NCBI RefSeq assembly: GCF_900176505.1
Contig: NZ_FWYB01000015.1
Coordinates: 62,001 to 126,000, forward strand
Length of the DNA stretch: 64,000 bases
Direction: 5' to 3'
DNA from: Pedobacter nyackensis
Lineage (GTDB): Bacteria; Bacteroidota; Bacteroidia; Sphingobacteriales; Sphingobacteriaceae
Part shown: one piece after another, positions 24,539-32,619 of the stretch
How positions within the stretch are numbered: the stretch's first letter is position 1
Layout: every line of letters begins with the position of its first letter
The notes under the pieces: model-generated
The model's input: only the letters and a program-made list of their open reading frames with translations
Databases searched by the model: none
Told to the model about the DNA's origin: nothing
Translations under genes and position numbers: made by a program

Positions 24539-26239
24539 ATGAATATAAATACAGATTTAAAAAAAGAAAATACATACGATGCTATTGTAGTAGGATCGGG
24601 AATTAGTGGTGGTTGGGCCGCAAAGGAGTTGACGGAGAAGGGGTTAAGGGTGTTGATGCTGGAGCGTGGAATGAACATTGAGCACGTAAAGGATTACGAT
24701 TCTGCAATGAAAGATCCCTGGGAATTGAAGCATGCCAATAAGCTTACTGAAGAGCAAAAAAGAACTCATCCGGTTCAGAAAAGAGATTATCCTTATCAGG
24801 AAGCTAATGAGAAGTGGTGGGTAAACGATTTAGAATGTCCATATACAGAAGATAAACGTTTTGATTGGTACAGAGGGTTTCATGTTGGTGGGAAATCATT
24901 AATGTGGGGTCGTCAGAGTTACCGCCTAAGTGATCATAACTTTGAAGATAATGCGAAAGACGGTCATGGTAACGACTGGCCGATCCGTTATAAAGATCTT
25001 GCGCCGTGGTATGATTATGCCGAGCGCTTTGCAGGTATCAGCGGACAAGCAGAAAACTGGCCCTTATTACCTGATGGCCAGTTCCTACCGCCAATGGATC
25101 TGAACTGTGTAGAGAAATCTGTTAAAAAGCGTATAGAGGAACATTATAAAAGAACGCGGATCATGACTATCGGTCGTGTAGCCAACTTAACCGTTCCGCA
25201 TAAAGGACGTGGTAATTGCCAGTATAGAAATTTATGTAGTCGTGGTTGTCCTTTTGGCGCTTATTTCAGCACCCAGTCTTCTACATTGCCAGCAGCTGAA
25301 GCTACAGGAAGATTGACATTAAGACCGTACTCAATTGTAAACCATATCATTTATGATAAGAATACTAAAAAAGCGAAGGGCGTAATGGTAATCGATGCAG
25401 AAACGAACCAAACAATGGAGTTTTATGCAAAGATCGTTTTCGTAAATGGGTCTACTTTAGGTTCAACCTTTATTTTACTAAATTCTACTTCCGAAGCGCA
25501 TCCTAATGGTTTAGGAAATGGCAGCGGTCAGTTGGGACATAACTTAATGGATCACCATTTCCGTTGCGGTGCATCGGGTGATGCTCCAGGCTTTGAAGAC
25601 AAATATACTTTTGGTCGCAGGGCTAATGGCATTTACATTCCAAGGTACCAGAATGTGGGTAGTGATAAACGTGATTACCTGCGCGGATTTGGTTACCAGG
25701 GCGGCGCAAGTCGTAAAAACTGGCAAAGTGATATTGCCGAACTTGCCTTTGGTAATGATTTTAAAGAAAAAATGAGCACTCCGGGTTCCTGGAGCATGGG
25801 CTTGGGTGGTTTTGGTGAGATGCTTCCTTACTACGAGAATAAGGTGTATATCGATAAGACCAAGAAGGACAAATGGGGGCAGCCGGTATTGGCTATTGAT
25901 TGCGAATACAAGGAGAACGAGCAGAAAATGCGTAAGGATATGATGAACGACGCGGCTGAAATGCTTGAAGCTGCTGGTATGAAGAATATCAAGACTTATG
26001 ATAATGGTTGTTATCCTGGAATGGCTATCCATGAAATGGGTACTGCCAGAATGGGTAACGATCCGAAAACATCGGTATTAAATAAATGGAATCAGATGCA
26101 TGAGGTAAACAATGTATTTGTTACCGACGGCTCTTGTATGCCATCTATTGCATGTCAGAATCCTTCTTTAACTTTTATGGCTTTAACTGCCCGCGCATGC
26201 GATTACGCAGTAAAAGAGCTGAAGAAAAAGAACATCTAA
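24539..26239 (+). CDS. GMC-family FAD-dependent sugar dehydrogenase
   Basis: This 566-residue flavoprotein has an FAD-binding N-terminus (VVGSGISGGWAAKEL, then LMLERG) and the GMC C-terminal active site with H498 (HEMGTARMG) and N541 (CQNPSLTFMALTAR). A cysteine cluster at C227, C233 and C237 (NCQYRNLCSRGCPFGA) resembles the 3Fe-4S hinge of bacterial FAD-glucose dehydrogenases. It has no signal peptide of its own; the Tat signal of the preceding small subunit probably carries it out. The substrate is likely a sugar or sugar alcohol, for example 3-oxidation of glycosides, passing electrons to a cytochrome. The exact substrate is unknown. Confidence 0.87.
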   Translation: MNINTDLKKENTYDAIVVGSGISGGWAAKELTEKGLRVLMLERGMNIEHVKDYDSAMKDPWELKHANKLTEEQKRTHPVQKRDYPYQEANEKWWVNDLECPYTEDKRFDWYRGFHVGGKSLMWGRQSYRLSDHNFEDNAKDGHGNDWPIRYKDLAPWYDYAERFAGISGQAENWPLLPDGQFLPPMDLNCVEKSVKKRIEEHYKRTRIMTIGRVANLTVPHKGRGNCQYRNLCSRGCPFGAYFSTQSSTLPAAEATGRLTLRPYSIVNHIIYDKNTKKAKGVMVIDAETNQTMEFYAKIVFVNGSTLGSTFILLNSTSEAHPNGLGNGSGQLGHNLMDHHFRCGASGDAPGFEDKYTFGRRANGIYIPRYQNVGSDKRDYLRGFGYQGGASRKNWQSDIAELAFGNDFKEKMSTPGSWSMGLGGFGEMLPYYENKVYIDKTKKDKWGQPVLAIDCEYKENEQKMRKDMMNDAAEMLEAAGMKNIKTYDNGCYPGMAIHEMGTARMGNDPKTSVLNKWNQMHEVNNVFVTDGSCMPSIACQNPSLTFMALTARACDYAVKELKKKNI

Positions 26240-26257
26240 CAAGATCCATTAAAACGA

Positions 26258-26294
26258 AAAAAATCCCGTTAAGCATTGTCTAACGGGATTTTTT
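26258..26294. terminator. Strong bidirectional terminator
   Basis: A perfect 14-bp stem pairs 26258-26271 with 26281-26294 around a 9-nt loop. It has A and T tracts on both sides and sits between the convergent GMC and cvfB-like genes. Confidence 0.9.
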
Positions 26295-26311
26295 ATGTTT
26301 TGCTGAAAAGC

Positions 26312-27160
26312 CTATTCTGCTTCTGTATCTACAAATAGTTTGATCTCATGATCAGAAATGGTAATCAATCTTTCTTTGTATAGGCCACCAATTGCTTTTT
26401 TAAATGCGCTTTTGCTGATTTTAAAACGGTGATAGATATCATCCGGAGTACTTTTATCTCCCAATGAAATTACACCACCACAATCTTTCAGCTCGGCAAG
26501 TAGCACATCTTTTGTTTCAAGGATATGTCCATAGCCCATAGGCTGTAAGCTCAGATCTATTTTGCCTTCCACACGAATCTTTTTAATCCAGCCCTTACGC
26601 ATCTCGCCCGGGTTCAATTCATCAAATAATTCGTTGGTATATAAAAGTCCGATATATTTATTGTCAATAATGGCATTATAGCCCAGGTCAGAGCGATCAA
26701 CGATTAACAAGCTTACTTCATCACCTTCTTCAAGGTCAATGTCTTCTTCTTCAACAAAGTTTACAAGCTTGGAAGAAGCCAGCATACGGTCATTGCTTTC
26801 ATCTAAGAATACATATACCACATGTTTGTCGCCTTTAAACATTGGGCGTTTCTGTTCACGTTTAGGTACATAAATATCCTTACCTAGGCCAATGTCCATA
26901 AAGGCACCACCATCTTCAGTTTCATCAACAACAGTCAGGTAAGCGAAATCACCTACACAAGCTAATGGCTTTTTAGTCGTGGCCTGAAGTCTGCCATCTT
27001 TCTGCACATATACAAAAACATTTAGGTTTTCACCTATTTCAGCATTTTGAGGAACATCAACATAGGGAAGTAATACCTCTTTTTCACCTTCTGTTAAAAT
27101 CAGACCCTCTTCAGTTTTCTTTATAATTCTAAGGTCGTTGTATTGTCCTATTGCTATCAT
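26312..27160 (-). CDS. CvfB-like S1 RNA-binding protein
   Basis: This 282-residue cytosolic protein matches the CvfB (conserved virulence factor B) family. It has successive S1-type OB folds (MIAIGQYNDLRIIKKTEEGL, GDFAYLTVVDETEDGGAFMDIGLGKDIYVP, and LLIVDRSDLGYNAIIDNKYIGLLYTNELF) and a C-terminal winged helix (TPDDIYHRFKISKSAFKKAIGGLYKERLI). CvfB proteins bind RNA and affect expression of many genes; the specific targets are not known. It appears to be a single gene, possibly transcribed with the small gene upstream of it. Confidence 0.88.
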   Translation of the reverse strand: MIAIGQYNDLRIIKKTEEGLILTEGEKEVLLPYVDVPQNAEIGENLNVFVYVQKDGRLQATTKKPLACVGDFAYLTVVDETEDGGAFMDIGLGKDIYVPKREQKRPMFKGDKHVVYVFLDESNDRMLASSKLVNFVEEEDIDLEEGDEVSLLIVDRSDLGYNAIIDNKYIGLLYTNELFDELNPGEMRKGWIKKIRVEGKIDLSLQPMGYGHILETKDVLLAELKDCGGVISLGDKSTPDDIYHRFKISKSAFKKAIGGLYKERLITISDHEIKLFVDTEAE

Positions 27161-27177
27161 TTTACAAAGGTAGTAAT

Positions 27178-27489
27178 CTATTGTCGTTTTCTATGTTCTT
27201 CGATGATTTGTAAGTAATGTTTCCCTTTTGTTTTTTTCGTTTCCAATCCTCCATTTTCCAATCCGAACAAAATTTCAAGTTTTCTGGCAATTTTAAAGGG
27301 GATATCCTCTTTGTCATCGATCAGTATATCCCTGTAGTTGTAGAATGTGCTTATTCCTTTTCCAATGATGTTGGGTATTGACCTGAGCACTATCCTGTAC
27401 TCATTCTTTTTTAAATTATCGATACACTCCTGAATCTTGTACTTTTTTGGTAGTAACTCTTTGTTTGGGATAATTTTTTCCATAATCAC
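27178..27489 (-). CDS. Small hypothetical protein, 103 aa
   Basis: I do not recognise this family. The protein is basic, without signal or membrane segment. The stretch RIVLRSIPNIIGKGISTFYNYRDILIDDKEDIPFKIARKLEILFG reads like a small helix-turn-helix domain (helix, turn, STFYNYRD recognition-like helix, then IARKLEILFG). It ends 17 nt before the cvfB-like start on the same strand and is preceded by an AT-rich leader. A DNA-binding role is only a guess. Confidence 0.6.
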   Translation of the reverse strand: MIMEKIIPNKELLPKKYKIQECIDNLKKNEYRIVLRSIPNIIGKGISTFYNYRDILIDDKEDIPFKIARKLEILFGLENGGLETKKTKGKHYLQIIEEHRKRQ

Positions 27490-27601
27490 AGCAACATTTT
27501 TCTGGTTAATAATTTATTTAAGGTTTAAATTATTGTAAGTCTATGCGGAAAATTTTATAGGTTGGTAAAAATATATGCGTTTTTTTTATTTTTTTTTTGA
27601 A

Positions 27602-28657
27602 TTAAACAGATTGAATTGATTTTGAAGGAATAATTAAGGTGAACAGCAGTCCCTCAAACTTATCTCTAAGCAACTGAACCGCTATTTTACTTCTGGTACC
27701 GGCCGAACAGCAGAGCACCAGTCTTTGTTGGGGTAATAGATCGTTCAAATGATCATTTAAATCATATAAAGAGATATTCCAACCACCAATATTGTATTCT
27801 TCATATTCATAGGCTTCCCGCACATCAATAAGCTGATACTGGATATTATTAACCTTCCATACTCCGAGATCCTCGATGTTAATGCTGGTGTACTTGGTTT
27901 TATGTCCGTTTTTTGCGCTGTTTGAAAGTGGTTTTTTAGGTGGAGTACTAAATCTAAAAAGCTGTGTGTTGTTGTTTAATGCGTTGAAAATGAGTAGTTG
28001 TCCGGAGAGAACTTCGCCAAAGTGGCAAATTACTTTGATAGCCTCATTGGCCATTAAGCTGCCAATTATACCAGGTAAGGTCCCAATTACACCACTTTCA
28101 CCGCAATTTGTAAGTTGATCAGGTAAGGGTGGTTCGGGGTAGATAGAACGATAATCAGGGCCGCCTTCATAATTGAAAACAGATACCTGTCCTTCAAACT
28201 GAAAGATAGATCCAAAAACTAATGGTTTGTTTAGGGCAACACAGGTATCATTAACCAGATACCGGGTAGGGAAGTTGTCGGAGCCATCAATAATAAGGCT
28301 GTACTGCCCGATCAGTTCTGCTGCGTTATCGGGACTAAGCTTGAGGGGGTAAGCAGTATATTGAATATCCGGATTGAAAAGTCTAAGCTTGTCTACCGCA
28401 ACATTCGCTTTGTTTTTGCCTATATCGGTCATGTTGTACAGGATCTGCCGCTGTAGATTGCTTTCATCAACGATGTCATGATCTACAATCGCAATATGCC
28501 CAATACCGGCACCTGCGAGGTAAAGCAGTAGCGGACTGCCCAGTCCACCGGCACCAACAACCAATATGCTTGCATTATTTAGTTTACGCTGACCTTCAAT
28601 TCCTATTTCGGGAAGTATGATTTGTCTGTCATACCGTTTTAAATCTGATGCGTTCAT
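27602..28657 (-). CDS. thiF: ThiS adenylyltransferase ThiF with C-terminal rhodanese domain
   Basis: This 351-residue E1-like enzyme activates the carboxyl terminus of ThiS for sulfur transfer. The adenylation fold spans about 1-240 (RYDRQIILPEIGIEGQRKL, VVGAGGLGSPLLLYLAGAG, SNLQRQILY, catalytic region DGSDNFPTRYLVND). The zinc-binding cysteines seen in some relatives are not obvious. A rhodanese domain follows (about 265-345; QLIDVREAYEYEEYNIGG and the cysteine loop LCCSAGTRS), which could supply persulfide sulfur. It is the last gene of the thiamine operon. The fold is shared with MoeB, but the context fixes the role. Confidence 0.9.
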   Translation of the reverse strand: MNASDLKRYDRQIILPEIGIEGQRKLNNASILVVGAGGLGSPLLLYLAGAGIGHIAIVDHDIVDESNLQRQILYNMTDIGKNKANVAVDKLRLFNPDIQYTAYPLKLSPDNAAELIGQYSLIIDGSDNFPTRYLVNDTCVALNKPLVFGSIFQFEGQVSVFNYEGGPDYRSIYPEPPLPDQLTNCGESGVIGTLPGIIGSLMANEAIKVICHFGEVLSGQLLIFNALNNNTQLFRFSTPPKKPLSNSAKNGHKTKYTSINIEDLGVWKVNNIQYQLIDVREAYEYEEYNIGGWNISLYDLNDHLNDLLPQQRLVLCCSAGTRSKIAVQLLRDKFEGLLFTLIIPSKSIQSV

Positions 28658-28672
28658 TTTGCTTTATTTCGT

Positions 28673-29785
28673 TTAAACCAGACTATTGTCCCAATCTTTC
28701 CAAACTGCCTCATAACCTTGAGCGGCTATCATCTCATCTATTTCTGTGGCGCTGCGTTCATCCGAAATCTCGAACTGCTCCAGCGATTGTGGAGCGACGG
28801 CATAACCGCCCGGATTGGTTTTTGAGCCCGCACTCATTGAGGTAATGCCTAGTTTAATGACATTATCTCTGAATGCATTGGATTCTCTAGTAGAAATAGA
28901 GAGCTCTACTTCTTCATTAAATAACCTGTAGGCGCAGATCAGCTGGACGAGTTCTCTGTCGCTCATGGCGACTTTTGGTTCCAGTCCGCCACTAAATGGT
29001 CTCAATCTTGGGAAAGAGATGCTGTATTTGCTTTGCCAGTATTTTTTCTCCAGGTAGTTCAAATGGAGGGCTGTAAAAAACGAATCCGTACGCCAGTCTT
29101 CCAGACCAATTAAAACGCCTAATCCCATTTTATGTATGCCGGCTTGTCCCAGTCGGTCAGGTGTTTCCAGTCGGTAATTAAAGTTCGACTTCTTGCCTTT
29201 TGGGTGATGTTTTTTATAATCTTCCTGATGGTAGGTTTCCTGATATACCAGGACGGTATTTAAACCGTAGGGCCTCAATTCTTCGTAATCGCCAAGATCC
29301 AAAGGCTGCACTTCCATAGAAATATGAGCAAAATGTGGTCTGATCAATTCCAATACTTTTTTAAAGTAGTCGGTATGCACGGTCTGGTTCGCTTCACCTG
29401 TAACCAATAAAACATGGTCGTAGCCCATTTCCTTAATTGCAGCAACCTCTTGCATGATTTCCATTGGGGAGAGGGTTTTGCGACGTACTTTATTGTCATA
29501 ACTGAAACCGCAATAGGTACAGATGTTATTGCATTCGTTAGACAGGTAGAGTGGGACATACATCTGTATGACCTTGCCAAAACGCTTTAAAGTTAAAGCT
29601 TGACTGATTTGTGCCATCTGTTCGAGGTAAGGGGCCGCGGCAGGGGATATCAGGGCTTTAAAATCCTCTAATGTACGTTTTGAGGTCAGCAAAGCACGTT
29701 CAACATCTACACTGGTCTTGCTATAGATGCTTTTACTGGTGTCTTCCCAGCTGTATTGGTCAAAAATGTCGTTAAAACTTGCCAT
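28673..29785 (-). CDS. thiH: 2-iminoacetate synthase ThiH
   Basis: This 370-residue radical-SAM enzyme cleaves tyrosine to dehydroglycine and p-cresol for thiazole synthesis. The cluster motif CNNICTYCGF binds a 4Fe-4S centre, and the ThiH regions LLVTGEAN, VYQETYH and GLEDWRTD are present. Length is normal. Use of ThiH rather than the oxidase ThiO means the pathway does not need oxygen. It lies 38 nt downstream of thiG in the operon. Confidence 0.95.
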   Translation of the reverse strand: MASFNDIFDQYSWEDTSKSIYSKTSVDVERALLTSKRTLEDFKALISPAAAPYLEQMAQISQALTLKRFGKVIQMYVPLYLSNECNNICTYCGFSYDNKVRRKTLSPMEIMQEVAAIKEMGYDHVLLVTGEANQTVHTDYFKKVLELIRPHFAHISMEVQPLDLGDYEELRPYGLNTVLVYQETYHQEDYKKHHPKGKKSNFNYRLETPDRLGQAGIHKMGLGVLIGLEDWRTDSFFTALHLNYLEKKYWQSKYSISFPRLRPFSGGLEPKVAMSDRELVQLICAYRLFNEEVELSISTRESNAFRDNVIKLGITSMSAGSKTNPGGYAVAPQSLEQFEISDERSATEIDEMIAAQGYEAVWKDWDNSLV

Positions 29786-29823
29786 CCTAAATTGATTAAT
29801 GAAAGAGAATTGTTGTGAATGCC

Positions 29824-30588
29824 TTAATCGTTTAAAAAAGAAGTGAGTGGACTGCTCGCTGCGGCATGTAAACCAACAGCTCCCAGTTTTGCTTCATAAG
29901 CCATTCTGCCCGCCTGAACAGCAATTTTAAATGCTTCAGCCATTAGTACAGGATTTCCGGAAACCGCTATGGCCGTATTCACCAATACGGCATCTGCTCC
30001 AATTTCCATAGCCTTGGCCGCATCAGACGGTGCGCCGATACCGGCATCAACAATTACCGGGACGTTACTTTGGCTGATAATGATTTCAAGGAAGTCGATT
30101 GTTTTAAGCCCTTTATTACTACCTATTGGCGCGCCTAAGGGCATTACAGCTGCCGTTCCTACATCTTCCAGCCGTTTACATAAAACCGGATCTGCATGGA
30201 TGTATGGCAATACAATAAAGCCTAGTTTAGCGAGTTCTTCAGTTGCTTTTAAGGTTTCAATAGGATCAGGCATCAGGTATTTGGGGTCGGGGTGGATTTC
30301 AAGCTTAATCCAATTGGTTTCCAGTGCTTCCCGAGCCATTTGTGCAGCAAAAACTGCTTCTTTTGCATTTCTTACCCCTGATGTATTGGGTAGTAAATTG
30401 ATATGGGGATACTTTAAATGAGTTAAAATATCGTCCTGATTATCATTGATGTCGACTCTTTTTAGGGCTACTGTAACCAGTTCGGAACCTGAAGCCAGTA
30501 GGGCTTCTTCCATTTTTAAGGATGAACTGAATTTTCCGGTGCCAGTAAACAGTCGGGAGTTAAATATTTTGTCTGCTATCTTTAACAT
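29824..30588 (-). CDS. thiG: Thiazole synthase ThiG
   Basis: This 254-residue TIM-barrel enzyme forms the thiazole phosphate from deoxyxylulose phosphate, dehydroglycine and ThiS-thiocarboxylate. Motifs seen are FNSRLFTGTGKF, ALKRVD with the Schiff-base lysine region (WIKLEI), MPLGAPIGSNKG and VDAGIGAPSDAAKAMEIGADAVLVNTAI. The length is complete. It follows thiE by 6 nt. Confidence 0.96.
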   Translation of the reverse strand: MLKIADKIFNSRLFTGTGKFSSSLKMEEALLASGSELVTVALKRVDINDNQDDILTHLKYPHINLLPNTSGVRNAKEAVFAAQMAREALETNWIKLEIHPDPKYLMPDPIETLKATEELAKLGFIVLPYIHADPVLCKRLEDVGTAAVMPLGAPIGSNKGLKTIDFLEIIISQSNVPVIVDAGIGAPSDAAKAMEIGADAVLVNTAIAVSGNPVLMAEAFKIAVQAGRMAYEAKLGAVGLHAAASSPLTSFLND

Positions 30589-30594
30589 AAGGTT

Positions 30595-31209
30595 TTAATT
30601 TAGGGTTGAAGTCATTTGTTGCAGCAAATCAGGCTGATTGGTTAACGCTCCGGAAATAGCTATGCCATGTATTCCTGTCTGCATGAGCAAAGGAATATCA
30701 GCCAATTCAATCCCACCAATGGCAATAAATGGGATTTGGATACCAGCTTTATGGGCTTGTTCCATCAAATCAATATATCCCTGCAGGCCAATTACCGGAC
30801 TTAAATTCTGTTTGGTTGTGGTAAAACGGAAAGGACCCAATCCGATATAATCAGCACCTTCATTCGCTCTTTGCTGTATATGAGCAAAAGTGTTCGCTGT
30901 TCCTCCGATGATCATCTCAGGCCCGACAAGTGCTCTTGCTTCGGCTATAGGCATATCATCCAGGCCTAAATGCACACCATGTGCAGCTGCTTCTAAAGCA
31001 ATCTGAGGGTAATCGTTTACAATCAGTTTGGCACCATGTGTTTTACATAATAAAGCAGCTGCGCGGGCCAATGACAATACTTCAGTCTCCGTTTGGTTTT
31101 TAACCCTTAGTTGTATCCATTTACCGCCTGCAAGTAAAACCTTTTCAATGGCCGCTAAATGAGAACCGCCGGTAGGAGATTGGGATATATAGTGTAGTTT
31201 GTCTATCAT
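30595..31209 (-). CDS. thiE: Thiamine phosphate synthase ThiE
   Basis: This 204-residue TIM barrel couples the pyrimidine diphosphate and thiazole phosphate. It has the canonical motifs IQLRVKNQTE, LIVNDYPQIALE (metal-binding Asp), GVHLGLDDMP, IGGTANTF and the phosphate loop GPFRFTTTKQN. The stop of thiD overlaps its start by 4 nt (31206-31209). It is the catalytically complete one of two ThiE-like proteins in this operon. Confidence 0.92.
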   Translation of the reverse strand: MIDKLHYISQSPTGGSHLAAIEKVLLAGGKWIQLRVKNQTETEVLSLARAAALLCKTHGAKLIVNDYPQIALEAAAHGVHLGLDDMPIAEARALVGPEMIIGGTANTFAHIQQRANEGADYIGLGPFRFTTTKQNLSPVIGLQGYIDLMEQAHKAGIQIPFIAIGGIELADIPLLMQTGIHGIAISGALTNQPDLLQQMTSTLN

Positions 31210-31970
31210 AACTTATGGTACCCCAAAAGGGTGTTGTTACTATTTAAAAATTGTTCAGCATACTTTTTAGCCTGTATGCAGGCGTCCGACAAGCTTAGTC
31301 CCAGGGCCAGTTTTGCTGTTATTGCTGCAGATAAAACGCAGCCTGATCCATGTTTTTGGTGGATGTTAGTAACATCAGGCTTTAATTCATGTAATTGTCC
31401 GTGTTCAAATAAATAATCGGTACCGATATTAGCTTCCAGATGGCCCCCTTTAAGTAGCACCGGACAATAGGCAGCCCAGGCTCTTGCTGTTTCAAATACT
31501 TCAGTTTTTCCCCCCAGACTTAGCATTTCAGGGTAATTTGGGGTGATGAGGTCAATTTGCTTTAAAACAGGCCGCAGTTGCTTTAATCCATCTTCCCAAT
31601 CATGAAACTCATAGCCTGCGCTGGCTTTCAAAACCGGATCCATTACAATCCTGATGTTTGGTGCACGTTTTTTAAGGTTGGCTAACACTTCCAGTAATAC
31701 GGTTATACTTTTAATGAGTCCGATTTTAACAGCTGATATTTCGAAGCGATGCAGTAAAGGCATCATTTGATCGTTAATCTGCTCTGCACTTAACCAGTTG
31801 TTTTTAAGAAATGACTGGTCTGTTTGTGCGGTTAAAGCACTACAAATCCCAAAGCCATAGACCTCATGTTGTTCAAAACATTTAATGTCGGCCAAAAGTC
31901 CTGCACCTGCAGTCGGATCAAATCCGGCAATGCTCATCACATAAGGTCTATCTGCAGCTATAGTTATCAT
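31206..31970 (-). CDS. thiD: Hydroxymethylpyrimidine (phosphate) kinase ThiD
   Basis: This 254-residue ribokinase-like enzyme phosphorylates HMP to HMP diphosphate. Visible motifs are SIAGFDPTAGAGLLADIKCFE at the N-terminus, FGICSALTAQT, VMDPVLKASAG and the anion-hole/catalytic region KHGSGCVLSAAITAKLA. Length is normal. It sits between the TenI-like and thiE genes. Confidence 0.95.
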   Translation of the reverse strand: MITIAADRPYVMSIAGFDPTAGAGLLADIKCFEQHEVYGFGICSALTAQTDQSFLKNNWLSAEQINDQMMPLLHRFEISAVKIGLIKSITVLLEVLANLKKRAPNIRIVMDPVLKASAGYEFHDWEDGLKQLRPVLKQIDLITPNYPEMLSLGGKTEVFETARAWAAYCPVLLKGGHLEANIGTDYLFEHGQLHELKPDVTNIHQKHGSGCVLSAAITAKLALGLSLSDACIQAKKYAEQFLNSNNTLLGYHKL

Positions 31971-31988
31971 TTGTGTTAATTATATACT

Positions 31989-32594
31989 TTAATTCGATTT
32001 TTTAATATTTCTGTTTATCAGGGATGTAAAACTTTCTAATGTTAGTTGTTTATTATTCCATATGGCGCCTAGTACTGCCAGTCCATCAAAGCCCATGTGC
32101 TTTACCTGCTGGATTTTTTTAGCATCTATTCCACCGAGGGCAATGATTTTACAAGCGTTTTTATGCTCCGGGAGCACCAGGTCAGCATGAGCTACGCCAG
32201 CATATCCTGGTTTGGAAAGACTATTAAACACAGGCCCGTAAAAGGTGTAATCAAATCCCCGTAACTGATTCATGTCTTTTAAATCATGGATGGATGTGCT
32301 TTTAATGATTGCTTGCTTATGGTGTTCAGTTTCCTCTGCAATAGTCTTTCTAAGCCATTCCGGATAATGCAGTCGTTTTATCAATGGGAAGTTGGTGGCC
32401 AACTCATGAAATTGGTGCAAAGCGATTCTATCATGATAACACTCGTCTATCTGCGTAATCAGCTTAGCATAGGCTAGCTTGTTAGTCTGCGGTTTTCTTA
32501 AATGAAAAACGGACATGCCAGCATCGAAAAGCTGGTTGATCAAGCTAGCCTCAGCTTCAAAACAAATAGGGTCTGATATAACGATCAATTTCAT
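31989..32594 (-). CDS. tenI: TenI-like thiamine phosphate synthase paralogue (probable thiazole tautomerase)
   Basis: This 201-residue TIM barrel starts at MKLIVISDP; a longer reading back to 32699 would run 80 nt into thiC, so the internal ATG at 32592-32594 is preferred. It keeps VFHLRKPQ and the phosphate loop FYGPVFNSLSKPGY. Where ThiE has the metal-binding LIVND, it reads IALHQF. Loss of that aspartate and the GPVFxSxSK loop resemble TenI, which aromatises the thiazole product of ThiG in Bacillus. A TenI-type role is inferred; residual synthase activity cannot be excluded. Confidence 0.8.
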   Translation of the reverse strand: MKLIVISDPICFEAEASLINQLFDAGMSVFHLRKPQTNKLAYAKLITQIDECYHDRIALHQFHELATNFPLIKRLHYPEWLRKTIAEETEHHKQAIIKSTSIHDLKDMNQLRGFDYTFYGPVFNSLSKPGYAGVAHADLVLPEHKNACKIIALGGIDAKKIQQVKHMGFDGLAVLGAIWNNKQLTLESFTSLINRNIKKSN

Positions 32595-32619
32595 TTTTAA
32601 AAATTCATAACTATTTTGT

